DNA of 64,000 nt from Adineta steineri (taxonomy: Eukaryota; Rotifera; Eurotatoria; Adinetida; Adinetidae). The stretch spans positions 1 to 64,000 of the forward strand of contig CAJNOI010000079.1 in assembly GCA_905250115.1 (NCBI GenBank), given 5' to 3'. A program made the translations under genes and the position numbers. Every line of letters begins with the position of its first letter. Within the stretch, counting starts at the first letter, position 1. The notes beneath the pieces are model-generated. The model saw nothing but the letters and a program-made list of their open reading frames with translations, made no database searches and was not told where the DNA came from. Shown piece by piece: positions 1 to 10,238 of this stretch.

Positions 1-354
1 TTTTTTTTTCAGGTAAGAATCTTGTTTGATTATTAGTGAAATGAAGAATCCGGAAAGACGAGAGGCAAGATCGTCCATTAGTGTTGACTAAAATCGCCGC
101 TTACTGTCGGTTTTTACAAAAAAAAGACGACATGGATATGCATCTTCATTTTCGTTGAATGTAACGAACTACCTGCTTATGGAGCTAATCATAGCTACTC
201 ATATCCTAACACGGCCTGCGTCAAACATCAGTGTCACATTTACTTTGTTTGCTGTTCAATGAGTATGATGAATCATTCTATTTCTCCTCCTATTTCATGT
301 GACTTGATAGTCTTGATTATTATTAGTATTGTTTAAAATAGTCATAAAACTAAA

Positions 355-398
355 GATGTGGGTGTTCAATATGCGTTAACCCATGTCCGCACCTGTAC
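355..398. repeat. Short telomere-like hairpin element
   Basis: A G-rich block (GATGTGGGTG) is followed within 20 bases by C-rich blocks (AACCCATG, CCGCACC). It is a short, degenerate member of the dispersed paired-block family described in the findings. Repeated in copy B at 47048-47091. Confidence 0.4.
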
Positions 399-841
399 TC
401 ATGAACCAGCAAGATGGATTAGGTGAATTTGAATGAGAGTATATCTCTGGATATCAGCCTCGGATAGTATCCTTATTCATAAACACACCTACACCTTCAA
501 CAATTAACTTTTATCAAGGAAATAGTATTCTATAATAAACCAAAATTCAAAACTATTTTTATTTTTGCAAGTTCAAATTAGTTTCCGGATTTTATCGAAA
601 CACAATCAAATACTAAAAGTTTATTTTAAAAAAACAGAATATTTTACAATATTTCTGATACTTATTTAATTAGTTTTCGTTTTAATCGTTTTTTTAAAAT
701 CCCTACTCTTTTCACTTGCATGAACGATTCATAAAACAGGATCGTCTTAAATGCTTGATGATATTGCTTTGCTATCATTCATATAAAACTTTAGGAAGAA
801 AAGTTTTGTTAGATGTATCATAATATTTTTATTCTAAAAAT

Positions 842-906
842 CTTGAGAGCAGGTGTGGGTGTGAAACGAACAGAATACCCACAGTCACAACTATCCACAC
901 CCTCTT
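842..906. repeat. Short telomere-like hairpin element
   Basis: It opens with CTTGAGAGCAGGTGTGGG and closes with CCACACCCTCTT, so the two ends are near inverted repeats around a spacer of about 35 bases. The CTTGAG edge is shared with members at 6888, 41175 and 46367. Repeated in copy B at 47535-47599. Confidence 0.6.
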
Positions 907-1480
907 AAACCTTTTGATTTATTAGTCTTGTTAGAAAATGAATCTAGAAATAGTCAAAATGAAAACTGAACTATTCAGCAAGAGAAAAAAAGAAACACAA
1001 CATACAAAAACTCTTTAATACATTTTCACAAACGTTTGAGCTACAGAATAAAAAAAATCTTTTTTAATTTATCTATTCAATTACGAACTATATAGGTAGA
1101 ATTCAAGGCATCTGTACGAACGGTAAAGACGAGAAATGTTTGAGTCTAAGAATACAAAAAAAATGGATTTTTCTCCATTGTGGTCATTAAATTTATCTAA
1201 CTTAAGCATATAAGTTACTATGAAAAAAACAAAGAAAAAGCTTGTAATCATAATTTCAAGAAAAAAGAAAATTCTATTTGTAAACAACTAATTGCAACTG
1301 TAATAATTCCATGATTACACTTCATATGAGATATTTTTGATCATTTCTTTTGTAATTTCGTTGAGTTTCTATGATAATCTAGTTTATTTTTATTTTTATT
1401 TTCTTTAGTACTATAAAAAAATATTCAACTGATGGTATTACTGAAATATTTTATCTATTTTTGATATATAAATATAAAAA

Positions 1481-2530
1481 ATGTTTGAATATCGTCACCT
1501 TACATGTTTCAAGTTAAAATACCTATTGTTTTTCGCACTTATCAGTTGTTTTACTCTTGTTGTCTTCTTTTCTGTTAACAAACCTCCAAGTACCATTCCA
1601 CTGTTGATAATAGAAAATAAAACAACTTCTACGTCTTCAACGGTTACTACTCGTCTCTCATCCAATGCTCCTACGCCTAGTTGTGAATCCATAGTATCAG
1701 ACAATCGATCTTTTTATGAACGTGAATATCCTCAGTTAAATTTACCTCAACGAATATCAAATTCATCATATCAAAATATTCTTCATCAACTTCATTCTCT
1801 TCGTTTAATTGTCGTATCATGTGCTCGTAATGTTGAATCAAATATTAAAAAATATCGAACTCATATTGAACCAATTATTGATCTCTTCCATTCATCATCT
1901 CGCATTCTTATTTGTGAAAGTGATTCAAATGATAAAACAGTTGAAAAACTTTATGAATGGTCTCGTGCACAAGTTTATACATATGGTAATATGATGAAAT
2001 CATATCCAGAACGTACTGATCGTCTTGCTTTTTGTCGCAATAAACTACTTAACAAAGCACATGATTTAAAAGCTGATTATATTGTAGTTACCGATTTGGA
2101 TATATTTTCTACAACAGTTTCTTCTTTTCTTTCTAATTTTCGATATAACATAGATGATTGGTCAGTAATGACAGCATCAGCAAGCAGTTCATATTATGAT
2201 ATTTGGGCATTACGTACATTATCTGATTCAGTTATGAACTATGATGTCTGGCATCGGGTATGGGATTTAGGAAAATCTGGTAAAAAATATTGTGGTGGTA
2301 CACTTGTAGATTTAATTATTGGTATTCACCAAAAACATATGCCAATTACATATGGTTTACTTGAAGTACGCTCAGCTTTTGGTGGTGCTGGATTATATAA
2401 AGTAAATTCAACATACGGATGCCAGTATAATGGAGAAAAAACTACTTGTGAACATGTACCATTTCATTTATGTATACGAGAAAAAAATCAAGGAAGAATT
2501 TTTATTAATTCGGAATTTCAAGTTCATTAA
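1481..2530 (+). CDS. Type II membrane glycosyltransferase, GT-A-like (putative)
   Basis: Single-exon 349-aa protein with a short cytoplasmic N-terminus, one membrane anchor at about residues 12-32, a Ser/Thr-rich stem with N-glycosylation sequons to about 105, then a globular domain. That is the layout of a Golgi glycosyltransferase. Seen motifs: VVSCARN near 111-117, CESDSNDKT at 145-153, a DLD acid motif at 205-207 (DxD-like, the usual metal/nucleotide-sugar site), YDIWALR at 239-245 and an AFGGAGLY segment near 299-306. Together these resemble GT-A families of the CAP59/GT69 kind, but I cannot fix the family. The ATG is the first in frame and follows AT-rich untranslated sequence. It shares strand with the three following sugar-enzyme genes. 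Donor and acceptor sugars are unknown. Confidence 0.7.
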   Translation: MFEYRHLTCFKLKYLLFFALISCFTLVVFFSVNKPPSTIPLLIIENKTTSTSSTVTTRLSSNAPTPSCESIVSDNRSFYEREYPQLNLPQRISNSSYQNILHQLHSLRLIVVSCARNVESNIKKYRTHIEPIIDLFHSSSRILICESDSNDKTVEKLYEWSRAQVYTYGNMMKSYPERTDRLAFCRNKLLNKAHDLKADYIVVTDLDIFSTTVSSFLSNFRYNIDDWSVMTASASSSYYDIWALRTLSDSVMNYDVWHRVWDLGKSGKKYCGGTLVDLIIGIHQKHMPITYGLLEVRSAFGGAGLYKVNSTYGCQYNGEKTTCEHVPFHLCIREKNQGRIFINSEFQVH

Positions 2531-2660
2531 GTAATGATCATCATTTTTTAGTTATGAAATGAATTAAAAACAACCTTAAATAGAATATTCTTTATTAAAT
2601 TATTATCAATTTTTATATCGACAAAGATCAAATGCACTTTATATATTGTCAAAATCAAGA

Positions 2661-2754
2661 ATGGGTGTGGGTGTGGGTGTAGGTGTGAGTGAGGGTGCGC
2701 AAAGTTGTGGTTACTATATTCACTTGGCACTCACATCCCACCCACACCCACACC
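2661..2754. repeat. Telomere-like hairpin element, long member
   Basis: The left half is repeated GGGTGT units (ATGGGTGTGGGTGTGGG and on), the right half is their complement (CCCACCCACACCCACACC), with about 45 bases between. The strand could fold into a G-rich/C-rich hairpin. It lies just downstream of the first glycosyltransferase. Repeated in copy B at 49354-49447. Confidence 0.7.
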
Positions 2755-5114
2755 TTTTTGATTTCTGTTGATGTCTACTTGATTTCTAGCATGGAAATCA
2801 TGTTTGTTTCCCTTTGGTTTTTATTTATGTATATAATATCGTTTGATTTAAAGAAATTTAATAAACAGCTTCAATAATAACATTATCTTCTTTGTTTCTC
2901 CTTGTGCCATTCTCATTATACTCTTCTGCGAACAAAAAACACTACCTTCTTCTATTAACTCCACTATAGTTCATCGTTAGATCTTCAAAGATTTTATAGA
3001 ACTATACGAAATTGTATCAGTCACTATTGCTTACATTTGTTTCAAAAAACTAATTTATTCTATTCATACATATGAGTAATAACAGGTGGTTATGTCTAGA
3101 TATAAAATATAAATCACTACAATGGCTACTCTTATTACTAGTCGACTGTTTCAGTTGATCTTTTTAAGAAGAAATATATCTGTTAAATTGTTTACACATA
3201 AAAAAGATACATTTCTTCGAACACTTAGAAAAAATTGAAGAAAAATATTTGATAAATCGATAGTATTAGAAGAAAATCTGTAATACATGATTTAAAGTGT
3301 ATTCATTTCTTCTTTCTATAAAAAGTTACTAAAAAGAACTCATTCTCACTATTATATTCATAGAACTATGATACATTCGAACAAAACAAATTTTATTTTG
3401 ATAATATAGAAAGAATATATCTTTAATTTAACTTTATACACTATTATGAATTTCTTCTTTTTTCTTTTACTTCAAAAAATTTTTCTTTGTAAATTAAAAT
3501 GATCGACATATACATTGTCTCAACAAATTCCTATAACAATAGGTAAACAAAAAATTAAAGAAATATCTTCATTTTATTGCAAATCTATCAATATACATCT
3601 ACGTCTATTGAAGGCAAAGAACAATATCTACACCAACTAATTTATTGAAAAAAACACTGTAAATCTACAAGCATGATTGAATTTAATCAAGAATCTTTTT
3701 ATTGTTTCAAATAGTATAAAAATAAAGTTAAAATCTATCATTTTTTATCAGTCTTTCATTTTATATACTTTCTAAAATTTTTCTGTACTAATCTGATTTC
3801 TTTCTAATTCATCCCATAATCGACATAATAATTATTCGCCTATTCGAGTAACTTTTCGATGTTTTAGTGAAGCTGTTTCATTCAACACAAACTTATTTAT
3901 GTTCAGCAATAATCGTCTACTATAAAACAAACAATTCAATATTTCATCAATTTTCAATATAACTTTGAAAAAGACGATTTTTGTTTAAATCATTTAAAAA
4001 GACAGTAAAATAGTACCATCTGCTGTGAAATTCATTTTATATCCTCTTATGACGAATTGCTTCATATTTTGTTTTTCGCCGTAAGGAACAGGATGGTAAA
4101 TTAATATAAAAAATACCGATTTATTGAGTGTTATAATTTTTTTTCCCGTATTAATGTTTATCCATCTGAATCAATTTTTTTTTCATTAAAAAGAATATTC
4201 TTTAAAAGATAAGTTTTCATTTTGTACTTGTCTAGAAAGACAAAATACAACAAATATATATGGTTCTTATAGAATCATATGTACCGCTTGCATAAAACTG
4301 TAATTATCTACGTAATATCTTGTAAATTTTAGTAGTACTTCTGATAATTGAACTTCTGTTTCATTCGGTTAGAACATAGCTGAAGAGAAAATACACCACT
4401 CCGTTAATGTCGACCTCTATTGATTTTACTCGTCTATACAAACATTCATAAGTACATATGTATCGATATGCTTATATTTTTGATAAATTCGTAAAATTCG
4501 TATTCAATCAACTTCTAGTTAGAAACAGATATAAATAAACTGTACAACACGATGAAATATCACTTGTTCATAACTAAAAGTTCTTTTTAATACTTCAAGC
4601 ATCAACAGGCGCAAAATAGAATATAGCTGAACAAAAATTCTATGATCATGATCAAGAAATTCAGCAGTGGACCATTGGAGACGTCGATCGAGAAACTGTT
4701 CCACTTTAAGGAGAAATGGTTTACCCCAACAAAAGCAACACATTAAGGAGAAATGGAAAACACAAAAGCGACATCTATTCAATGAATTATACGATACTCT
4801 GCCTTTATACACCCCAAAGAGAAATCCTTTTTATTTTAAACAGACATCAAACAAATCTGAATATATACGAATTCAATATCTAAATCAATACGATATCTAT
4901 ATTTTCATTTAGAGAGAAATCCTTTTTTCAAGTTCCATTTTGCCTTATGAGTGGAGATATGGATAAACCATTTCATATTATTATTCATCCATTTCTACTG
5001 GTAAAAAACACATCCCCTTGAATATCTTCCGTGAGCGAACATATAAATTATTTGTTCCCCATTCTTTCATGTATATGATTATATAGTATTTTTTTACTTT
5101 CCCTCACATATATA

Positions 5115-5322
5115 TAGCGGCGGCGCCAGGATTCTTGAGTAGGGTGGGCTGAAGCCTAATAAATTTCAGACAGGGTGGGCTCAGGCCTAATAAATTTCGA
5201 ATAGGGTGGGCTCAGATAGAGTATCATTGGTTTTTTTAAGATCTGAAAAAAATTTCAGGGTGGGCTCAAATAATTTCAGGGTGGGCTGAGCCCACCCCAG
5301 CCCACCCCTGGCGCCGCCACTA
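5115..5322. mobile_element. hAT-type MITE with perfect 8-bp target duplication
   Basis: Terminal inverted repeats TAGCGGCGGCGCCAGG (left) and its near-exact reverse complement CCTGGCGCCGCCACTA (right) bound a 208-bp element. It is flanked on both sides by the identical octamer CATATATA (5107-5114 and 5323-5330). An 8-bp target duplication and TAG-type ends are the hallmark of hAT transposons. The inside is repeats of GGGTGGGCTCA and no transposase frame, so it is non-autonomous. Confidence 0.88.
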
Positions 5323-5989
5323 CATATATATCTATATGCTATTTTTCTCTATCCCTTCGTATATAATCATACGGGATTTTCTCCTTTACTTTTATATCTA
5401 TGTTCGTATGGTAATTTTCCTTTCGTTATCTTCATGCGTTCTTCTTCTATTCTTTCAACTTTCACTGAAATGTGTTATTTTCAAGTGATGAACTAAACCA
5501 TATCACTTAAGTAATATTCGTAGAATATGTTCTATTACAAACAATGGGAATGATCAAAGTAACCATTCCCTGTCCACTGAGTATTTGCATTTTATCCTGA
5601 TACAAAACTATTATCCCGCTTCCGAAACTACCACCTTCTTATAAACTAATGATAACACAAACACCTCCCCATAATGAATAGTAAAATTAGCCATATCTCT
5701 ATTTTCTTTCTTTCATTTCTCCTTATGAGAGGGGATATGGATCAACGTTTGGACCTCGAATTGTTTCGGCTTGTATGGGAAAAGAATTTCTCCTTGAATT
5801 GGAACAATTTCTCTTTTTTAAGGGAAATAGTCCATCCCTCTCGCAAACACATGATTAATACTTATTATCATGACGAAGAAATGATGAAATATTATTAACT
5901 AAAATATACAGAATACTCCAAAACTCTCTCACGAGAAAAAAAACTGATTATTTACACTATGAATCGACCAATCGAGCTCATTTTTTTAT

Positions 5990-6501
5990 TTTTATTGAGT
6001 ATAGAAGTATGTTTACATTCCAGATCCATTCCAATGAGATTAATGAGAACCTTTGATGAGTATATTGTCTTATTTTCCTGTTTTTGAAATAGTAAAACGC
6101 TCTTATTGAAATAATAGCGATACTTATGAAAGGTTCTTCTCAGTAAAAAGTTGTCATATTACAACTCATTTTGTAAGTATATGATCGAATTGTTGTGCGA
6201 CAAAATCAGGATTCTAATCGACTGAAATCTTTCAAATCAACAATAATTCGATTTTTAATAAGAAAAATAACCTTGTAAATCAAACATAATTTTGATTGAA
6301 ATCATACAAACTTGGTTTACTTTATATTTGATTTACAAGGTTATTTTTCTCATTAAAAATCGAATTATTGTTGATTTGAAAGATTTCAATCGATTATAAT
6401 AATCTTACAGAATGAGGTGTAATTTGACAATTTTCGCTGAGTTACTAATCTTGCCCGTATGAATTTGGAGTATAAACATGTTTCTATGCTTAATAAATGA
6501 T
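5990..6501. repeat. Long imperfect palindrome, MITE-like
   Basis: Arms of about 75 bp (6211-6287 and 6324-6400) are nearly exact reverse complements, sharing for example CAACAATAATTCGATTTTTA. Weaker complementarity continues outward (6140-6178 with 6403-6450, and 5993-6018 with 6478-6500), with an extra stretch of about 120 bp interrupting the left arm. Such fold-back structure with no reading frame fits a non-autonomous DNA transposon. No target duplication was found. Confidence 0.7.
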
Positions 6502-6795
6502 TCCGGTTGTTAAAGTTGTAGTGTAGATATTCAATTTTTTCTCTGCTGTATGATTTTAGGCCATTTCGTATGCCGTTAAAACAATTAATTTCCGTTAAAT
6601 ATGTCTCGATTTTCGATTTTTTTTCCGCAAAATTAGAATAGACTTAACATTTTTCTGTTGAATTTATGCATATTACACGAGAATTATTTTTCTAAATAGC
6701 TGAAATGCATTGAACGATCTATTAAACTTGATAATGCTTGAATTTTTTAAATATTAATTTTGTATAAATTAAAGTTTATTTCTAATTTACACACA

Positions 6796-7091
6796 GGTCC
6801 ACGAAAAATAAAAACCATCATGGTTTAATTTTATACTACTAAACTAAAGAAACTACTGCTTTATTTTAGTTCCTCCATCCCTTTAGTCTTGAGGGTGTGA
6901 GTGTGGGTGGGTGTGAGGGTGAGGGTGTGGGTGTGACTATTTACCCTGTTTCACACCTACACTCTAAAAAAAACTTAAAGGACTAAAAGGACTAAAGGGA
7001 TTAAAGAAACTTAAAGGACTAAAGGGATTAGATCATTCTTTAGTTGCATAGCATTAAAGTAAACCATGATAATTTTAATTTTTCGTGGACC
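6796..7091. mobile_element. 296-bp inverted-repeat element with telomere-like core
   Basis: The ends are inverted repeats of about 30 bp beginning GGTCCACGAAAAAT and running into ATCATGGTTT. In the middle sits a (GGGTGTG)n block facing CACACCTACAC (6888-6966), bordered by CTTTAGTC/GACTAAAG repeats. It ends 123 bases before the start codon of the next glycosyltransferase gene, so it probably overlaps that promoter or leader. No target duplication recognised. Confidence 0.65.
6888..6966. repeat. Telomere-like hairpin element
   Basis: It starts CTTGAGGGTGTGAGTGTGGG, continues with GGTGTGAGGGTGAGGG and is answered by TTTCACACCTACACTCT. It forms the core of the larger inverted-repeat element around it. 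Repeated in copy B at 53581-53659. Confidence 0.65.
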
Positions 7092-7214
7092 CCTCAATTT
7101 ACATTGTATTTTTATTTATTTCAGATCGATGTAATGTGAATCAAACTGTTTGCGTCGATTTTATTGAAATAAACGTTTTCTTTGTGCGAACTCGTGTCTT
7201 AATACAAATTAATA

Positions 7215-9504
7215 ATGAACAGAAAATATCGAATTATATTCATTTTCTTCGTTTCATTCTTATATTGCCTTCAAATGTATCTTTCTCGTGGAATTATTAA
7301 ACAAATTCAGTCAAATTATGATGATGATGAAGTCAATATTGGCTTCAGTGAATTCGAGGTACTCCAAGCAAAACAACATGAAATCGATCTTATACAAAAG
7401 TATAAGTTGAGTGCCATAGTACTTCATTGGAAACGATCAGCAAGTGTGGCAAGAGCCGTAAATAATTTAGTTAATTCTAATCTCTTCAAAGAAATCATTA
7501 TTTGGAATAATAATCCAAAAATTACTTTGAAAAAAACTCAGTTCCAGAAGAATACAAATTTCTTAGTTGATATTCGTATAATTAATTCAAAAGAAAATCT
7601 TAAAGATGAAGCAAAATATCGTGCATGTGCTAATGCACATAGTATTGCTTGTTTTTATGTTGATGATGATTGGGATGCATCATTCTATCTAAAAAGTCTC
7701 ATAGCTGATTTTCGAGCTGATCCATACGTGTTGCATTCTGTTACTGATCCAGGTACATTCTATACAAATTTGATGTGGACTTATTTTGATAAAAATATTA
7801 ATTTACATACTGGTTTCTCATGGATTGGTTGTGGAAGCATTTTTTTGCGTGAATATGCTCAACGACATATTCAATATTTGCACACTTATCTAAAGAATAA
7901 TCGTAGTAAGTCAGTAGAATATTACAATGTGTCTCAAATATAGGGATGTACCAAGTCCGAGTCTTTCAGCCTTGGTCAAGACTCGATCGCGATCAGTCTT
8001 GGTCTCGATCTTAAGACTTAGAGAGACTGCCTGCGTGTGTATCCTGTTTTCGCTTTGCATTCGGTAATCATTCTTACACATTTTCTGACTCATTTCACAA
8101 AAGAGAGTTCGTTTACACTCATAATTCCGCCTTTTAAAGAGCATTTCAGAAACTTTCTGTCATCAAAATCAAAGATCTCTCAACTAAGGAGATCTAACAA
8201 AAATCAAGAGGACCGAGCAAACTCAGACTGCCGAGACTCTTAGTCTTGTCTTAAGCTCGATATAATCCTATTCAAAAGTTACTCTTGCAAGATAATTTTA
8301 TCATTTATTTCAATTGCTAGGTAATTTATGAGGTTTTCATTATCAAAAACAAAAGATTCATTTTAAATTATTCGAAAAATAGTATCATCCAAATAAGACG
8401 ACACATGCGATTTTGACAGTTTAATGGAATAAAAAATAAAATAAGTTATTTATCTGTATTATTTACCCGAAAGCTTAATATTTTTCATATATTCCAAATG
8501 TTTTTGATAAGGAAAACAGTAATTGTAAACTTCTTTGTTAGGAATATAAAATTCGTAATATTAGTCGATTACATGTAATTCATAGTAGAATTATACGAAA
8601 TTATTTTATGCAAGCAATTCTTGAGACATATTATAAAATAATTGAATAAAATAATATGATATTTTTTTGATAATTATAAATAGATTTGATTCATCTCAGT
8701 GATGTATTTTTTTCTATTTGGCTCAATGATATTCCATCACAATTCAATATGTATATTCGGAATTTGCCACAGAGCCGCACAGGTTCATCATTTTCATCAT
8801 CATCAAATTTTCTTCAATATCAGTATCAAAGTTCGATTTTAGCCATTCGTATTCTAGAATATAATCTACGTTGGAATCAATCTAATAATAAAAATAATAT
8901 AAAATTTTCTCGTACACAAAAACGTCGTTTCCCGTATTATGTTAAATCATCAAATCTAAATGATGAATTTATATTTTATACGAATATTCTTCCAATTAAT
9001 ATCGAACATATTTCATTTAATATTTCAAAAGATTTCAACCGAGGTACACGAAAAAATCTACCAAGAGGATCTGGTGTTTCCTTTTTCGCTTCTCATACGA
9101 CTTTAAAAGCAGTTGATAATAATCCAAGTACTTGTTGGCGCATTGGAAGAAATACTCGACAAGGAGAATTTTTTGCTATGGATTTTTTATATATTCGAAC
9201 AAATCTTTCGTTTGCACTTATAATTGGACATACACGTGAATTACAAAATAACATTGATATGAACTTATCCGTTGATGGTCTTTGGTGGATTACATATCCA
9301 TCAATGAATGGTATTACTATTAGAAGTCAAAACTCGACATTGAATAAGCAACAATATATGATTATCTTTAATTCTAGTCAATTTAATCTTGGCTTTCGTT
9401 CCTTTCGATATGTTGCATTTAACGCTAGTAGAATATCTTATTTAGAAGAATTTCAGGTATGTGATGTCAAAATTATATCAAGTATTAATATTACAACATT
9501 GTAA
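7215..9504 (+). CDS. Two-exon glycosyltransferase with discoidin-like C-terminus
   Basis: Exons 7215-7905 and 8684-9504 join into 503 aa. The donor GTAAGT at 7906 and acceptor AAATAG ending at 8683 leave phases 1 and 2 that fit exactly, giving Asn231 at the joint. The second exon has no usable ATG of its own, which supports the splice. N-terminal membrane anchor (about 5-23); catalytic region with LSAIVLHWKR (65-74), WNNNP (97-101), a DDD motif (150-152, VDDDW) and WIGCGSIF (203-210), as in GT-A/GT64-like (exostosin C-terminal type) enzymes; SDVFFSIW continues that fold in exon 2. Residues about 366-493 resemble an F5/8 type C domain (KAVDNNPSTCW, then a RYVAF...CDVKI end). Role inferred: Golgi glycan transfer. 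The copies differ at N140K, H142Q, S143N and T189S. Confidence 0.78.
7634..7817. other. Divergent tract between copies A and B (tract 1)
   Basis: Eight substitutions against copy B within 184 bases (7634, 7640, 7642, 7727, 7733, 7780, 7811, 7817), no indel, while flanking sequence on both sides is identical. Four change amino acids around the DDD motif of the glycosyltransferase. The counterpart is 54327-54510. Confidence 0.9.
7935..8262. repeat. Possible degenerate element inside the intron
   Basis: The 778-base intron is long for this window. Its first half is less AT-rich, with ACCAAGTCCGAGTCTTTCAG near the left and GCCGAGACTCTTAGTCTTG near the right, which are loosely inverted. This may be an old transposon that enlarged the intron. 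The arms are too diverged to be sure. Confidence 0.3.
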
Positions 9505-9610
9505 TGATATATGACAGTTCTACTTGCTTTTTTTCTTGAAATTCTAACAGAAAATATTTATACTTTGTAACTGTCAATCTGAAAGTCGTTTTATCTTGAA
9601 AAATAAAAGA

Positions 9611-9661
9611 AGGGTGGGTAGGTGTATGTACGGATATTCTACCTGATCCACATTAACCCAC
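9611..9661. repeat. Short telomere-like hairpin element
   Basis: AGGGTGGGTAGGTG is followed by CCACATTAACCCACTA with about 22 bases between. A degenerate member of the dispersed family. Repeated in copy B at 56304-56354. Confidence 0.5.
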
Positions 9662-9827
9662 TAGATTTCATTTTGTTACAATATATTAGAAGAAAAGATG
9701 AAATTTATATTGAATAATAAGTTTTAGTAAATCATATATTTATTTATCTGATAAAAAATAAATGACACACTGAATTATTTTATATAATATTGATATGGTA
9801 AATACATGTCTTATTATTTACTACATT

Positions 9828-10076
9828 CCAAGGGGGAACAAACTGATTTCTTGATTTCTTGATTCCTAATTTCATTTTCGTGATTTCCCTTGATTTCCTA
9901 TGATTTCTTTGATTTAATTACGGACTCCGTAAACGATCGTTTAAGATCATACACGATCGTGCTTCGATCAAATATAGTGCAAATACGATCGATTTTTCTT
10001 TCAGCCTTCATTCTGATATATAATCATATTGCTCTGCTAAAATAGAATAATCAAAAATCAGCTGTTTCCCCCTTGG
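9828..10076. mobile_element. Inverted-repeat element (MITE-like)
   Basis: The ends CCAAGGGGGAACAAACTGAT and ATCAGCTGTTTCCCCCTTGG are inverted repeats of about 20 bp bounding 249 bases. The left half is tandem GATTTC(TT) repeats; the right half has several ACGATCG palindromes. No target duplication was recognised. Confidence 0.6.
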
Positions 10077-10238
10077 GCAATCGTATACCACTGCACACAA
10101 TAATCTAAGGTGGTATATAGCAGTCATATATCTCCGTATACGGATCAGAGAAGTTAGTATTTGGATAGGGAAAATAGTTCATGAATGAGTCTATGTATCA
10201 TAATAAGTAATTATTATAATTTGTTTTTAGATTAAAAT

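Larger units (their letters stand above)
1..1480. other. Intergenic, AT-rich
   Basis: No convincing coding sequence; open frames here are short and AT-driven. It contains two small telomere-like hairpin elements (355-398 and 842-906). A TTTCTTTAG tract about 70 bases before the downstream start could be a splice acceptor for an untranslated leader. Confidence 0.6.
2531..7214. other. Long intergenic stretch with several inverted-repeat elements
   Basis: 4.7 kb with no gene I can support. Open frames at 4519-4912 and 5674-5898 lack recognisable domains. What it does hold is repeats: a telomere-like block pair (2661-2754), a hAT-type MITE (5115-5322), a long imperfect palindrome (5990-6501) and a 296-bp inverted-repeat element (6796-7091). 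The rest is AT-rich simple sequence. Confidence 0.6.
9505..10238. other. Intergenic with repeat elements and possible leader acceptor
   Basis: It contains a small telomere-like pair (9611-9661), an inverted-repeat element (9828-10076) and, nine bases before the next ATG, a TTGTTTTTAG tract ending at 10230 that looks like a splice acceptor. No coding sequence seen. Confidence 0.6.

Noticed and set aside
4519..4912. Overlapping opposite-strand open frames of 81-97 aa
   Set aside because: No domain, low-complexity AT-rich context and no conserved start context; they persist in copy B only because the DNA is identical.
5674..5898. 74-aa open frame
   Set aside because: Composition is that of surrounding sequence with repeated CTCCTTATGAG-like units; no recognisable domain.
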